A stretch of DNA of 32,835 nt, taken from positions 1 through 32,835 of the IMG/VR virus record IMGVR_UViG_3300030419_004138, one strand, 5' to 3'. Below are positions 1-8,329 of the stretch, one piece after another. How positions within the stretch are numbered: the stretch's first letter is position 1; each line of letters opens with the position of its first letter. This stretch comes from a virus. The notes below the pieces were generated by a model, which saw nothing but the letters and a program-made list of their open reading frames with translations, ran no database searches and was not told where the DNA came from. A program made the translations under genes and the position numbers.

Positions 1-971
1 AAAACAAGTCTTTCACCTGCTCCGCCTCTTGCTGGGTCAAATATTACTTCCATATCTGATAGAAGTCTATCGTAAGTTAACTCAGCTTGAGCAACACTTC
101 TGTAGTATGCACTACCAGAAGAGTAGCTTAATGCTCCGTCACCCACTTCTGGGTTAACATTTTTTACGATATGTCCTACTAGACCTTCAGTATATTGAAC
201 GCCGTTTACACGAGCGCGTTGTCCAAAGAGCATAGCTCTTTCGATGTCCACTTTGTGTTCACGGAGTTTTTGAGCCCAGATTCTGTCAAATTCATTTGCG
301 TAACCACGATGACGTGTTGCAATAGCTGTGTTAGTTAGTTCACAAGCTGTTTTAAAGATTTGAGTGTACCCATAATCGTCATCTAATGTATCTGAGAATG
401 TGTCAGGTGAACCTGTTCCTTCTCCAAATGATGTACCAACAATTTGGCAAGCATCATTATCTGCAAGAACATTATATCCTGAAACATTTGAATTAGATAC
501 ATCAATAACACTACCACTAAATGTAGTAGATGATGAACCAATTGTAGGTGCAGATTCAACTCTTAGTAAAACTTGCGCCCAACCAGCTGTTGAGTCAACA
601 GTGTTAACAGCAATAACCATTCCTTTAGTAAGGAAAGATATTGCGCTACCTGAACCGTCGTCAACAGTCACATCATATGAACTTCCAGCTGATACTGCTG
701 AACCACCATTAACTGCCGCCGCTAAACTAAAGTTTCTTGAAGTCCAATTAGTAACTGTTCTGTTTTCCAAAAATCGGAATACAGGGTCATCTACTGGATT
801 CTTTGCAACTTTATTTAGGTAGACGAAAAAAGGTGACTCCTCTGGCATAAGTTCTGCAACTCTGTCAGAAAAGTCATACAACTTTCTTTGGTCTGGATTC
901 TGAAATCCAGATATGCTAGTAGTGGAAACACTAATATCAGATTGCTTCAATGTATTCTGATTGTAAGCCAT
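1..971 (-). CDS. major capsid protein, N-terminal 323 residues (gene cut by window edge)
   Basis: Reading leftward from ATG at 969-971 the frame stays open to position 1. The protein begins MAYNQNTLKQSDIS and has PEESPFFVYLNK near residue 45, typical of the N-arm of HK97-fold coat proteins. Its middle is Ser, Gly and Thr rich (residues about 80-180). The far part, with ELTNTAIATRHRGYANEFDR and a downstream KVDIERAMLFG segment, resembles the helical spine region of SU10-like (DUF5309) major capsid proteins. It directly follows the scaffold and portal genes, the usual order in a head module. AGGAGA lies just upstream of the ATG. The C-terminus is outside the window. The call rests on position and fold-like motifs; an exact family assignment needs a profile search. 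Confidence 0.75.
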   Translation of the reverse strand, partial: MAYNQNTLKQSDISVSTTSISGFQNPDQRKLYDFSDRVAELMPEESPFFVYLNKVAKNPVDDPVFRFLENRTVTNWTSRNFSLAAAVNGGSAVSAGSSYDVTVDDGSGSAISFLTKGMVIAVNTVDSTAGWAQVLLRVESAPTIGSSSTTFSGSVIDVSNSNVSGYNVLADNDACQIVGTSFGEGTGSPDTFSDTLDDDYGYTQIFKTACELTNTAIATRHRGYANEFDRIWAQKLREHKVDIERAMLFGQRARVNGVQYTEGLVGHIVKNVNPEVGDGALSYSSGSAYYRSVAQAELTYDRLLSDMEVIFDPARGGAGERLV

Positions 972-1002
972 TTCTAGTTCTCCTATAATAAGTTATACTA
1001 TT

Positions 1003-1770
1003 TTATTTTACTAGCTTGCCAGAACTTCCTGCATTCATAATTGATTCCCAAACTTGGTCTGTTTCACTCTTCTTAGGAACGTCTCCGCCCTGAAGAACTC
1101 CAGCTGGCTTAGGAATAGATTTAGCTTTTTTAACAGCCTCTTTGTTCTCGTTAGGTTTTACATTTTCACCCTTGCTCTCTTTCCATACTTTTATTAAAGT
1201 ATCTATTGGAAGGTTTGCTTTAGGTTGTGTTGCAAAGTTGATGAACTCATCAGCATCCTGTGAACCTAGATTATGTTTTTGAACTAATTCATTTCTTAAA
1301 TTATTCATTGCCATTTGCCCTTTTAATTTAGCAAGCTCTTTATCTACTGTTTCGTGCACAAGCTTTTCTTCGTTCGCCACCCTATGTTTATAAGATGGAG
1401 AATCAGGCTTGTGAAAGGCTTCCCAAGGGTCAAATTCACTCATATCTTTTAAATTATTAGTGTCTTGACTCTCACTAGATTCGCCGGACAGTTCTTTTTC
1501 TATAACATTAACAAGATTAGGGTTGTCTTCTAAAACACCCTTTAACTGTTGTAATTGTGCAGTCTCTGTAACGTTTCTGTCCAATTCAACGGTTTTCTTG
1601 TCATACATAGATTGAAACTTTTTAGCTTCAGCTTCCCAATCTATAGCTTCAGTCATTTCTTGTTCAACAACTTCTTCTTGCGGTTCTTCGATAGAAACAG
1701 TTTCATTAACTTCTCCTACGCCTTCCTGTATTGGGTCTTGTCCTTCAACCTTATTTTCTTTTTCTGCCAT
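1003..1770 (-). CDS. capsid scaffolding protein candidate
   Basis: This 255-residue protein is strongly acidic at its N-terminus (residues 1-45, mostly Glu, Val and Gln). The middle is charged and helical, compatible with coiled coil. The last 45 residues are basic and Pro-containing (KKAKSIPKPAGVLQGG). That build, and its place between portal and major capsid protein, is what phage assembly scaffolds look like. They have little sequence conservation, so the function is inferred from position and composition. The start is supported by GGGAAGGG a few bases upstream of ATG at 1768-1770. It begins 24 bases after the portal stop and is probably co-transcribed with it. No protease motif is visible. 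Confidence 0.65.
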   Translation of the reverse strand: MAEKENKVEGQDPIQEGVGEVNETVSIEEPQEEVVEQEMTEAIDWEAEAKKFQSMYDKKTVELDRNVTETAQLQQLKGVLEDNPNLVNVIEKELSGESSESQDTNNLKDMSEFDPWEAFHKPDSPSYKHRVANEEKLVHETVDKELAKLKGQMAMNNLRNELVQKHNLGSQDADEFINFATQPKANLPIDTLIKVWKESKGENVKPNENKEAVKKAKSIPKPAGVLQGGDVPKKSETDQVWESIMNAGSSGKLVK

Positions 1771-1794
1771 TTTTTTCCCTTCCCTGATTTAGTC

Positions 1795-3810
1795 TTAAGA
1801 CTCGGAACCAGGACTTTTCTGTTTTTGTTTTCTTAACTTTTCGTCTTCATCAAGAGAGTCACTCATTTGCTCTGCTAAACGCTGTATACTTCTTTGCCCG
1901 TCTTTTTCTTTATACTTAGCATCTGTAAGAACTTCATTAAGCTGAGTCTTGAATTTCTCTCGTTTACGAGCACCTACAGTTTCTCTTTCAGCTGTTTGAA
2001 GGTCTCCGCTAAGCTTCTTCACTTGATTTTCAAGTTGTGCAATGTATTGCTGCATTTGAGAAATTTGACTCTTTCTCTGAAGAACACCTTCTTTGTCAAA
2101 GATTTCGCTTTTCTTCAAAACCTCGACATCATCCACCAAGCCAAGTTTATAAGCATCAAGGTACATATTATATTCTGCTACCTTATTACTCGGTAAAGTT
2201 GAACCTGATATAACTCGAATATCGTGTTGACCCAAAGATATATCATTTTGAATCGACATTAATTCGTTTGTTTTATCGTCGTACAATCTTGCATTAACTG
2301 TAAATTCAGTTAAATCATTGTTAGGTTGCACGATTTTAAAAGTCTTTTTAAATTTATAATGGTCTTTAGCTAAATTGTATATTACTTGCCCAACTTGAGC
2401 TAAACTTATTTCAATATCTCTTAATTTTGATTTCCCTCTTGACTCTCCCATTTCAGATAAAAGCATTGTTCCTCTTACTGACTCAGGAGCCTGTTCTTTA
2501 AATCCTTGTAATAATTCAGGAATACCAAAATTTAAATCTATATATTTCTCCACCCTGTCAATCAAATAATAAAACTCACTTGTCAAAGGAGCTGGTTGAG
2601 GGTAGTGAGGCTCACCAAATTCTGGGTTATATTCAATAACCGCATTTGGGTTTGCCCAATCTTTTTCTAACTGACTAACATTATCAACACTTCCTTCAGG
2701 GATTAATAATTTTAATCCTGCTGCAGACTGAGCGTGTGACAAGGTTAAAGAAAATAACTTATTTAAAAGTCTTTGAGAATCTTTAACCTTGTTCACGTCT
2801 GACTTCGGATAGGGAGTGTTGGTCCAAATGTTCGCAAATGGAACAATTGGATAGATATCAGTGTTTAAAACACGCTCAAATAATAAAACATTTCCAACGC
2901 TGCAACATTGAGCAATTCTTGTTTGCATAACTTCTTCAATCTCTATAAGACCTTGCTCTATTGCATAAGCTGACTTTTCATTCTCTATAATGCCAGCATA
3001 AACTTCTCCATCAACGATTTGTTCTGAACCGTCGACCGTATTAAATAATCTATAATAAGGAACTTTAACCTTATAAAATCTATCAAGTATTTGAAATTTT
3101 TGACTTACTTGATAGTCTAAACTTTTAGCTTCTGCAGGGGTTAATATGTTTTGACTGTTTTTTAAGTTTGAATTAGGATAATCTTCTCCATACAAACTTC
3201 CTGCACCAACTTCAATCTCATCAATCACTTCCTCTAATTCAGGATATGTATCTAATAATTGTTGTCTTGTCAAAAACGTCGAAAGAATAATTCCAGAAGC
3301 ATCTGAAAAATATCTATCTCTAGAGGCCGGGTCAACATAGACTCTAAAAGGGTCTACATTTTTATACATTACTTCGCCTCTTCCGTAGTCAGCTTCTGGG
3401 TCTACATAAACATACATATATCCAAGACCAGTTACAGCATAATCGTGAACTACTTGCTTAAAACTGCTATCTCCTTTAGATATGTCCCATACATATTCTA
3501 ATATAGTATTCCAAACATTTGAAAGCTTATTGTCAGAATCTTCTCTTCCAATAGTGCTAAATCTTGCAGGTCTTGCTGTTAATAAAGATTTTAATTTATC
3601 TACAGCTGCATAAACTCTATCTATTACAAAATCTGCTTGACCAACAGCTTGTAATGCATTTGATTCATCTGAAGTATAGTGATTTCCTATTACAAAGTCT
3701 ACAGCGTTTCTTGCTTCAGCATCCCATTGCTTTCTTGCATCGCTCCATCTTCTAAATAAATTTTGACTAATTTCAGGCTTGTCTAAGTCTTTATATTCGT
3801 CGTAAGCTAT
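1795..3810 (-). CDS. portal protein with non-AUG start
   Basis: The portal is the dodecameric ring at the head vertex through which DNA is packaged and ejected. The open frame runs from a stop at 3838-3840 down to 1795. The upstream 130 residues are clearly coding (NLFRRWSDARKQWDAEARNA, then DFVIGNHYTSDE), as expected for a P22-like portal N-terminus. The first ATG in frame, at 3415-3417, sits inside the conserved core, just before YVYVDPEADYGRGEVMYKNV. No ATG, GTG or TTG exists upstream of it in this frame. A strong GGGAG lies 6 bases before an ATA codon at 3808-3810, which I take as the start (671 residues). ATC, just before it, is the alternative. The C-terminal 110 residues are charged coiled coil. 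TerL is upstream, scaffold and capsid downstream. Confidence 0.85.
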   Translation of the reverse strand: MAYDEYKDLDKPEISQNLFRRWSDARKQWDAEARNAVDFVIGNHYTSDESNALQAVGQADFVIDRVYAAVDKLKSLLTARPARFSTIGREDSDNKLSNVWNTILEYVWDISKGDSSFKQVVHDYAVTGLGYMYVYVDPEADYGRGEVMYKNVDPFRVYVDPASRDRYFSDASGIILSTFLTRQQLLDTYPELEEVIDEIEVGAGSLYGEDYPNSNLKNSQNILTPAEAKSLDYQVSQKFQILDRFYKVKVPYYRLFNTVDGSEQIVDGEVYAGIIENEKSAYAIEQGLIEIEEVMQTRIAQCCSVGNVLLFERVLNTDIYPIVPFANIWTNTPYPKSDVNKVKDSQRLLNKLFSLTLSHAQSAAGLKLLIPEGSVDNVSQLEKDWANPNAVIEYNPEFGEPHYPQPAPLTSEFYYLIDRVEKYIDLNFGIPELLQGFKEQAPESVRGTMLLSEMGESRGKSKLRDIEISLAQVGQVIYNLAKDHYKFKKTFKIVQPNNDLTEFTVNARLYDDKTNELMSIQNDISLGQHDIRVISGSTLPSNKVAEYNMYLDAYKLGLVDDVEVLKKSEIFDKEGVLQRKSQISQMQQYIAQLENQVKKLSGDLQTAERETVGARKREKFKTQLNEVLTDAKYKEKDGQRSIQRLAEQMSDSLDEDEKLRKQKQKSPGSES

Positions 3811-3841
3811 GATATTCTCCCGTCTTTTTGTTTTTGTCTAA

Positions 3842-3871
3842 AAAATAACACTTTTTTTGTATTCTTGTCAA
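3842..3871 (-). promoter_or_regulatory. leftward promoter for portal-scaffold-capsid
   Basis: On the minus strand a perfect TTGACA (3866-3871) is followed after exactly 18 bases by TATTTT (3842-3847). It lies in the short gap between TerL and portal. The same boxes with the same spacing occur before the transglycosylase-like gene (32331-32360). The -35 region is inside a short palindrome, TTTGTATT and AATACAAA around a 6-nt loop, which could be an operator. Confidence 0.55.
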
Positions 3872-3883
3872 TACAAAAATAAA

Positions 3884-5476
3884 TTATATTTTCTGTCCAG
3901 TTATCCAGGATATTACCTGGCTTGCTATCCTTTCTTCTTTGTCTGACATTTTATCTTCAAACTTGTCTCTGTCTATTGCTGAACTCTTTGGAGGTTTTGC
4001 CGTATTAATAGCATACCACATTCCGTCTAAAAGGTCATCATTCTTACCTTTTGGAAACTGAAACATTTCGTCTATTATTTCTTGATGTTCTTTTTTAACA
4101 AAGAATTTTCTCGAATTTACGATAGGACAAAGAAGAGCTTCTATTCTATCTTCTTTTTTAATACCAGCAGGAGGTCTAATTCCTTGTGCTAACCCAGGAG
4201 CAAGTCTTCTGTCTGTTCCAACAAGTTTATTAACGTAATCTTTAATAACTCCTTGAGCTCCAACCTTCTCTACATTCACCCTTCTAACAGGGCTAAATCT
4301 TTTTGCATATTCAAATATTCTCTGAGGCATATCATACAAAGGAGACCTTTCTCTATAATAGTCAATTAAATAAATATTTCTTTCTTTATCAATAGCTATA
4401 GTTAGTATAACTTGAAAGTCACTAGTAGAATTTGCCTCATATGCTAAGTCTACTCCCATATATACATTAACAGGTATAGCAGACTCGTCTAGCATCATAT
4501 AATTAAAACCATCTCTGGATTCTAAATTTCCTTTATAATAGTTTATTCTATCAATTTTAAATTTTGCAGAATCTAAATCTCTTGCTTCATTTAAATATTC
4601 TTGAGCAAATTTATGAACAAGACCCATATCTGAGAATCTTCTTCTAATATCCATTAACTTCTTTTTACTGAAATAGTTAGGCCAAAGAGGAATTCCATCT
4701 TCTATAGCTTTCTTGTACATAACAGTCCAAGCATATGGTCTTCCATCTCTCTCAGCTTCAATATGACCATCATATATTGTTTGCAAAAAAGAGTCAAAAT
4801 GAACAATAGTTCCAATTAACCATATTGAACCTTCTTGTCCTTTTGAATTTTCTAACGCAGGTTCAACTGTTGACATAACCCATTCTTTAATTTCTCTTCT
4901 TCTGTCAACTGTTTTTGTATTTAACTCAGATTCAAAGTCATCAAGAATAATTTTTGTATATCTTAAACCTAATTGAGAACGACCACGAAGTCTTTGTGAG
5001 GTACCTTTTGCTATAACCCTATCTCCTCTTGTCGTGGTAAATTCTTTCTCAGTCCACTTGTCTCCTTTTAGGTCTCCAAAGTAATATTGTAATGCAGGGT
5101 TAATATCAATATGGTTTTGTATATATTTAATATGGTCAACAGCCTGAGATTGCTCTTCTGATACCCAAGCAATAAATTCTTTTCTATCTAAAGGATTGAA
5201 ATATAGTTTGTGTAATAAAGCTGTTTTAGCTAATGTTGATTTTGCGTGCCCTCTAGGAAGTATAATACAAGACCTTTTTTCTTCATCATTTAATAGAAGG
5301 TCACTTAATTCATATTGATATGGAGCTGGACCTGATTTCATAAAGTCTTCAGGTAAAAACATTTGACCAAATGTAATAATATTTTTACTTGCCATTTCCA
5401 AAGCTTTCTCTTTCTGAGAAAGGTCTGGAGGAATTATATTAAATAGGTCCTTTTTCTTTTTCGTAGCTTTGCTCAT
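3884..5476 (-). CDS. terL: terminase large subunit (TerL)
   Basis: TerL is the packaging motor ATPase and headful or cos nuclease. In this 530-residue protein a Walker A-like loop PRGHAKST is at residues 74-81, and an acidic Walker B (TKIILDDFESE) near residue 175. The C-terminal RNase H-like nuclease has its first Asp in MGVDLAYEANSTSDF and later residues in VNVEKVGAQG. A typical closing DDLLDGMWYAI segment follows. Length is normal for the family. The start ATG (5474-5476) lies inside the end of the GGCT gene, so the two overlap by 38 bases and TerL translation is probably coupled. TerS is three genes upstream, portal immediately downstream. I see no frameshift or missing motif. Confidence 0.95.
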   Translation of the reverse strand: MSKATKKKKDLFNIIPPDLSQKEKALEMASKNIITFGQMFLPEDFMKSGPAPYQYELSDLLLNDEEKRSCIILPRGHAKSTLAKTALLHKLYFNPLDRKEFIAWVSEEQSQAVDHIKYIQNHIDINPALQYYFGDLKGDKWTEKEFTTTRGDRVIAKGTSQRLRGRSQLGLRYTKIILDDFESELNTKTVDRRREIKEWVMSTVEPALENSKGQEGSIWLIGTIVHFDSFLQTIYDGHIEAERDGRPYAWTVMYKKAIEDGIPLWPNYFSKKKLMDIRRRFSDMGLVHKFAQEYLNEARDLDSAKFKIDRINYYKGNLESRDGFNYMMLDESAIPVNVYMGVDLAYEANSTSDFQVILTIAIDKERNIYLIDYYRERSPLYDMPQRIFEYAKRFSPVRRVNVEKVGAQGVIKDYVNKLVGTDRRLAPGLAQGIRPPAGIKKEDRIEALLCPIVNSRKFFVKKEHQEIIDEMFQFPKGKNDDLLDGMWYAINTAKPPKSSAIDRDKFEDKMSDKEERIASQVISWITGQKI

Positions 5477-5846
5477 ATACTCTATCCAGCATTATTAATG
5501 TTTTCATTGATAACCAGTCTTGGTCAGGAACTTCTGTGAAAGATGAAGAATTTTGCCATAATTGAGGTCCTGCTACATAAATCCAAGCTTTTTCTTCTGT
5601 TCCATCATCAAGCTCAACATTTGCTGTTGTTCTTACATAAAGTCCTCCATCTACATTTTCATACCTGTCATATACAGATAAATCTTCAGGAGTTACATCC
5701 ATTAATTCTACGACAGCGCCCTTTCCTTCAGTATTTTTAATTAATGCAGGAAATGATTTGGTTCCCGGAAAAACAAGGCTAAAACCCTTAACTCTTCCAG
5801 TGTTTGTACCTCCTCTTCTTAGTGTGCCATATACAGCCAACTTCAC
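5439..5846 (-). CDS. gamma-glutamylcyclotransferase-like (AIG2/GGCT fold) enzyme
   Basis: Family members cleave gamma-glutamyl amides or amines, releasing 5-oxoproline. The signature YGTLRRG is at residues 6-12. The likely catalytic Glu is E63 in YDRYENVDGGLYVR. Length (135 residues) is right for a single GGCT domain, apart from a charged C-terminal tail that overlaps the TerL start. Translation appears to start at GTG (5844-5846), which overlaps the TGA stop of the zinc-ribbon gene as GTGA. Its place between packaging genes is odd for a metabolic enzyme. Because this phage also encodes a glutamine amidotransferase and an amidoligase (12-15 kb), the GGCT may act on the same gamma-glutamyl or amide chemistry. 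That link is inference. Confidence 0.85.
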   Translation of the reverse strand: MKLAVYGTLRRGGTNTGRVKGFSLVFPGTKSFPALIKNTEGKGAVVELMDVTPEDLSVYDRYENVDGGLYVRTTANVELDDGTEEKAWIYVAGPQLWQNSSSFTEVPDQDWLSMKTLIMLDRVYEQSYEKEKGPI

Positions 5847-6070
5847 GAGTAAGCTACCTGTCTAGGTATTCCTAAATGTGTAAGTTCAAAGTCTGTGTTA
5901 TATATTGTCAAGCAATTAATGCATTTTATTGCAGTAGCGTCTTTTCTCTCCTTAGAATATACAAAAACTCCTGTATTTCTCATTCTGTTGTGACATATTT
6001 GACATCTTTTACTTCTCGATATCTTTTTTAACTTCAAGAAGTTTTTTGTCTTCGGGTTTTTGAATTGCAT
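5843..6070 (-). CDS. small zinc-ribbon protein
   Basis: A 75-residue basic protein with two Cys pairs, CQIC at residues 23-26 and CINC at about 50-53, the spacing of a zinc ribbon. The N-terminal 20 residues are Lys-rich. AGGAG sits 7 bases before ATG (6068-6070), within the 3' end of the TerS gene, so the genes overlap by about 60 bases. Its stop overlaps the GTG start of GGCT. Function is not recognised. Small zinc ribbons next to terminase genes could aid DNA packaging or transcription, but nothing here shows which. Confidence 0.65.
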   Translation of the reverse strand: MQFKNPKTKNFLKLKKISRSKRCQICHNRMRNTGVFVYSKERKDATAIKCINCLTIYNTDFELTHLGIPRQVAYS

Positions 6071-6770
6071 TTAATTGCTCCTTTGTAAATCCTTGGAATA
6101 CTGTTAATGACTCTGATTTCTTTTCAGTGTCCATCATTCCTGATATTTTCATTAATGTTGTTAAAGCTGTTATTTTATCTCTATCTGTAGATTCAGATTT
6201 ATCTATAATATCTCTCATTTCTTCTAATAGATATTTAGGAGTTATTTCAGCTTCATTTAAATATTTGTTTATCTCTTCTCTAACCAAGTTCTTTATCCTA
6301 TCTGTTTTTAATAACATTTTTGCCTGCGATGCTGCATATGCTTCTTTCTTACTAGGAAAGGCTTTCATATAAGCATCAACAACCTCATCTCCTTTTGCAA
6401 CATATTTAGCAAAAAGAAACTCTTTTTCTGTAGCGTGCTTTCTTTCTCTTTTTCTGACTGAAGGAGATTTGCCATCTGTTGAAAATGTATGCATATTAGT
6501 TCGCATCTCTCCTTCCATCTTTACTCTAGGACTACAGACGAAAGACCCTATAATTGTTCTAATAAAGGTTGTTTCTTTTGCTCTGTTAGATTTCTTCATA
6601 ACACCAAGATGTAATACTTGACATACTTGTCCATCGTCACAGAGAGTCCAATCTCCTTTGTTAGAGTGTCGCCAATCTTCAACCAATCCTATACTGGTAT
6701 GGTATTCTCGAAATTCAGCGACATCTCTATACAAATGATGTTCAACCCCATTAACTTTACGGGCTTTCAT
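6009..6770 (-). CDS. terminase small subunit (TerS) with N-terminal extension
   Basis: TerS binds the packaging site and hands DNA to TerL. Residues about 110-220 match the small-terminase pattern: EKEFLFAKYVAKGDEVVDAY, then KAFPSKKEAYAASQAKMLLK, then a helical RIKNLVREEINKYL and a second helical part ending in ITALTTLMKISGMM. The first 100 residues are a separate globular piece with WTLCDDGQVCQVLHLG and a run ending FVCSPRVKM. I recall similar extensions on other phage small terminases, but cannot name the domain. It lies upstream of TerL with two small genes between. The 3' end overlaps the zinc-ribbon gene. Length, 253 residues, is long for TerS because of the extension. Confidence 0.75.
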   Translation of the reverse strand: MKARKVNGVEHHLYRDVAEFREYHTSIGLVEDWRHSNKGDWTLCDDGQVCQVLHLGVMKKSNRAKETTFIRTIIGSFVCSPRVKMEGEMRTNMHTFSTDGKSPSVRKRERKHATEKEFLFAKYVAKGDEVVDAYMKAFPSKKEAYAASQAKMLLKTDRIKNLVREEINKYLNEAEITPKYLLEEMRDIIDKSESTDRDKITALTTLMKISGMMDTEKKSESLTVFQGFTKEQLNAIQKPEDKKLLEVKKDIEK

Positions 6771-6779
6771 CTAATATAC

Positions 6780-7058
6780 CTATTTTCCCTCTTTGCTGTC
6801 AACATCTTTGTTTTCTTCAACTTCAGGTAAATTATCCTTCAAATCAAGTTCAGAAATAACAAAAGAGATGTATTTATTTAAGAGCCATCTCTTCTCAGAC
6901 ATTTGTTGCTCAACTCTAAGCATATCAGTCGCGATTTCGTTGGCTCTTCTATATTCAGCTTGAGCTTCTCTAGTAAGAGAGTTAAAATCAAATTTGTACT
7001 CTTTTCCTTCATAGTTAAGAGTTATTTGATTTTCTGTATTTTCTTTTTTCTTAGCCAT
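6780..7058 (-). CDS. small acidic phage protein, DUF6447-like
   Basis: 92 residues. A short beta start (ITLNYEGKEYKFD) is followed by a long amphipathic helix (LTREAQAEYRRANEIATDML onward) and an acidic, disordered tail. The order 'beta hairpin, then leaf of the form F.SLT.EAQ.., then helical bundle' resembles the small phage proteins grouped as DUF6447; this is recognition by pattern, not by search. AGGAG stands before ATG (7056-7058). The stop is 9 bases before TerS. Role unknown. Confidence 0.6.
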   Translation of the reverse strand: MAKKKENTENQITLNYEGKEYKFDFNSLTREAQAEYRRANEIATDMLRVEQQMSEKRWLLNKYISFVISELDLKDNLPEVEENKDVDSKEGK

Positions 7059-7071
7059 ATTCTCTCCTGTA

Positions 7072-7800
7072 TTATAGCGGGTTAATATTAGGTGCAGCGT
7101 AATCTTCTATAATACGATGCAGTTTCTCCAGTATAACAACATCTGCAACATTGTGGTCATATACATATTTAAGAGCTTTTTCATCACCCCAACGTGCTTT
7201 TTGCCAATGTTCTGGTTTTACTCTAGTTTTACCAGAAATTCCAAAAAACTCTGTCGCAGCCATCAAAGATGAGCGGTGTAGTTTTAATTTAGATTTAACC
7301 TGGTAATAGAGGTCTTTATGTGCTTTTTGCCTATACATAGGGAATTGTGTTTTATGATGCAAAGCTCTTGTTCTTATAAACGGAATATCGAACCTAGTTC
7401 CATAATATGTAAATATAATGTCATATTTGTTCATTTCGTCTACAAGTTGTTCTACTATGCGAGCATCTTGTTTATCGGACATTAGCTCTTCCCTTGTGAT
7501 ACAAGCTCCTTCGACCTTCTTAATTCCTCTACCTTTTATACACCAAGACAACATTACATCGATATTAGCAGAAAATCCTGTAGATTCAATGTCTAAGTAC
7601 CCTATTGTAATTTCGTGGCCTGTTGTATATCTAGTAGGCTTATGTAATCCTAAAGACTCAATCTTCTTTGTAACAGCCTTATATGTTCTATTATATCCAG
7701 CTTTTCTTATTTCCTGATATAATACGAACGCTGATTTAGCTGTACGTTCATATTGGTCTAATATTCTTACTTCGTCCTCTGTCCATCTAACGCCAGGCAT
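7072..7800 (-). CDS. HTH plus RNase H-fold 3'-5' exonuclease (YprB/RNase_H_2-like)
   Basis: Residues 1-50 form a Myb/GcrA-like helix-turn-helix (WTEDEVRILDQYERT ... NRTYKAVTKKIESLGL). The rest is a DnaQ-superfamily nuclease: ExoI motif LDIESTG at about residue 69, ExoII motif YYGTRFDIPFI, and ExoIII-like YDHNVADVVIL with His in the place often held by Tyr. The acidic residues expected to bind two metal ions are all present. Bacterial YprB-like proteins have the same nuclease core. The role in the phage is unknown; host DNA degradation or genome processing are options. ATG (7798-7800) overlaps the TAA of the preceding 34-residue gene as TAATG, with GGAG 6 bases ahead. Confidence 0.8.
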   Translation of the reverse strand: MPGVRWTEDEVRILDQYERTAKSAFVLYQEIRKAGYNRTYKAVTKKIESLGLHKPTRYTTGHEITIGYLDIESTGFSANIDVMLSWCIKGRGIKKVEGACITREELMSDKQDARIVEQLVDEMNKYDIIFTYYGTRFDIPFIRTRALHHKTQFPMYRQKAHKDLYYQVKSKLKLHRSSLMAATEFFGISGKTRVKPEHWQKARWGDEKALKYVYDHNVADVVILEKLHRIIEDYAAPNINPL

Positions 7801-7904
7801 TATTTACTCCAAGCGGATGAAAAGAACCTTTTCCAGCCTTGAGCTACTCTTTCCCAAAATCCCATTTGTTTCTTAGCTCTTTTTGATGTTTTCTTCTTAG
7901 CCAT
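7800..7904 (-). CDS. 34-residue basic tryptophan-containing peptide
   Basis: A very short gene wedged between two others. It begins MAKKKTSKRAKKQMGFWERV and ends AWSK. The N-terminal third is strongly basic and the second half could form an amphipathic helix with three Trp. Its ATG overlaps the stop of the upstream gene (TAATG) and its own stop overlaps the start of the exonuclease gene in the same way. Both junctions carry the identical 14-mer TGGAGTAAATAATG, so each upstream protein ends in Trp-Ser-Lys. The clean fit, with a ribosome site at each end, argues that it is translated. Function unknown; DNA or membrane binding is possible from composition only. Confidence 0.65.
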   Translation of the reverse strand: MAKKKTSKRAKKQMGFWERVAQGWKRFFSSAWSK

Positions 7905-8329
7905 TATTTACTCCATTTCTTATCTTTGACTATTAATGCCATCACGCAATATATCGCTATATCTAAAAACGCATCTTCTATAGGCTCGTTTTGTGCCTTA
8001 AAGTTGTGTTTAGTTGATAGATTAAGTAGTCTGTTTATTTTATCATTCATCCTTACAATGATTCCAAATAAGGATTGATTGATTTCTTTATCGCTCTTAA
8101 GCAATGTTCCCATAGCAATGTTACCAGGACCATAATCGTACTGCTTCCTGCAAAAGGTCATATACATATTATTTAGTTCTTTTTGAAACATTTCTTCAGT
8201 TTCGGGGTAATTTTCTCGAATATACTGTACTACGTTTTCAGGTGATTTATCGAGCCCCTGTTGAAGCTTTTGAACTAATTCCTTATTACCTTCGTTTTTT
8301 GCTTTAATTATTTTTTGGTTTGTTTCCAT
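7904..8329 (-). CDS. DUF1599-like (nucleotide-modification-associated) protein
   Basis: 141 residues, mostly helical. After a charged 55-residue N-terminal helix region the core reads CRKQYDYGPGNIAMG, then GIIVRMNDKINRLLNL, then EPIEDAFLDIAIYCVMALI. The order DYG, RMxDKxxRL, ExxxDxxLDxAxY is the pattern of DUF1599, annotated in Pfam as a nucleotide-modification-associated domain, with a MazG-like all-helical look. A likely role is nucleotide binding or hydrolysis, with the acidic residues holding Mg. It overlaps the metallopeptidase gene upstream by 22 bases and the 34-residue peptide gene downstream. No partner base-modification enzyme was seen in the window. Confidence 0.65.
   Translation of the reverse strand: METNQKIIKAKNEGNKELVQKLQQGLDKSPENVVQYIRENYPETEEMFQKELNNMYMTFCRKQYDYGPGNIAMGTLLKSDKEINQSLFGIIVRMNDKINRLLNLSTKHNFKAQNEPIEDAFLDIAIYCVMALIVKDKKWSK

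Noticed and set aside
400-822. 140-codon rightward frame
   Set aside because: It lies wholly within the capsid gene on the other strand, and its sequence has no coding logic. Many similar opposite-strand frames in the virion genes were left out for the same reason.
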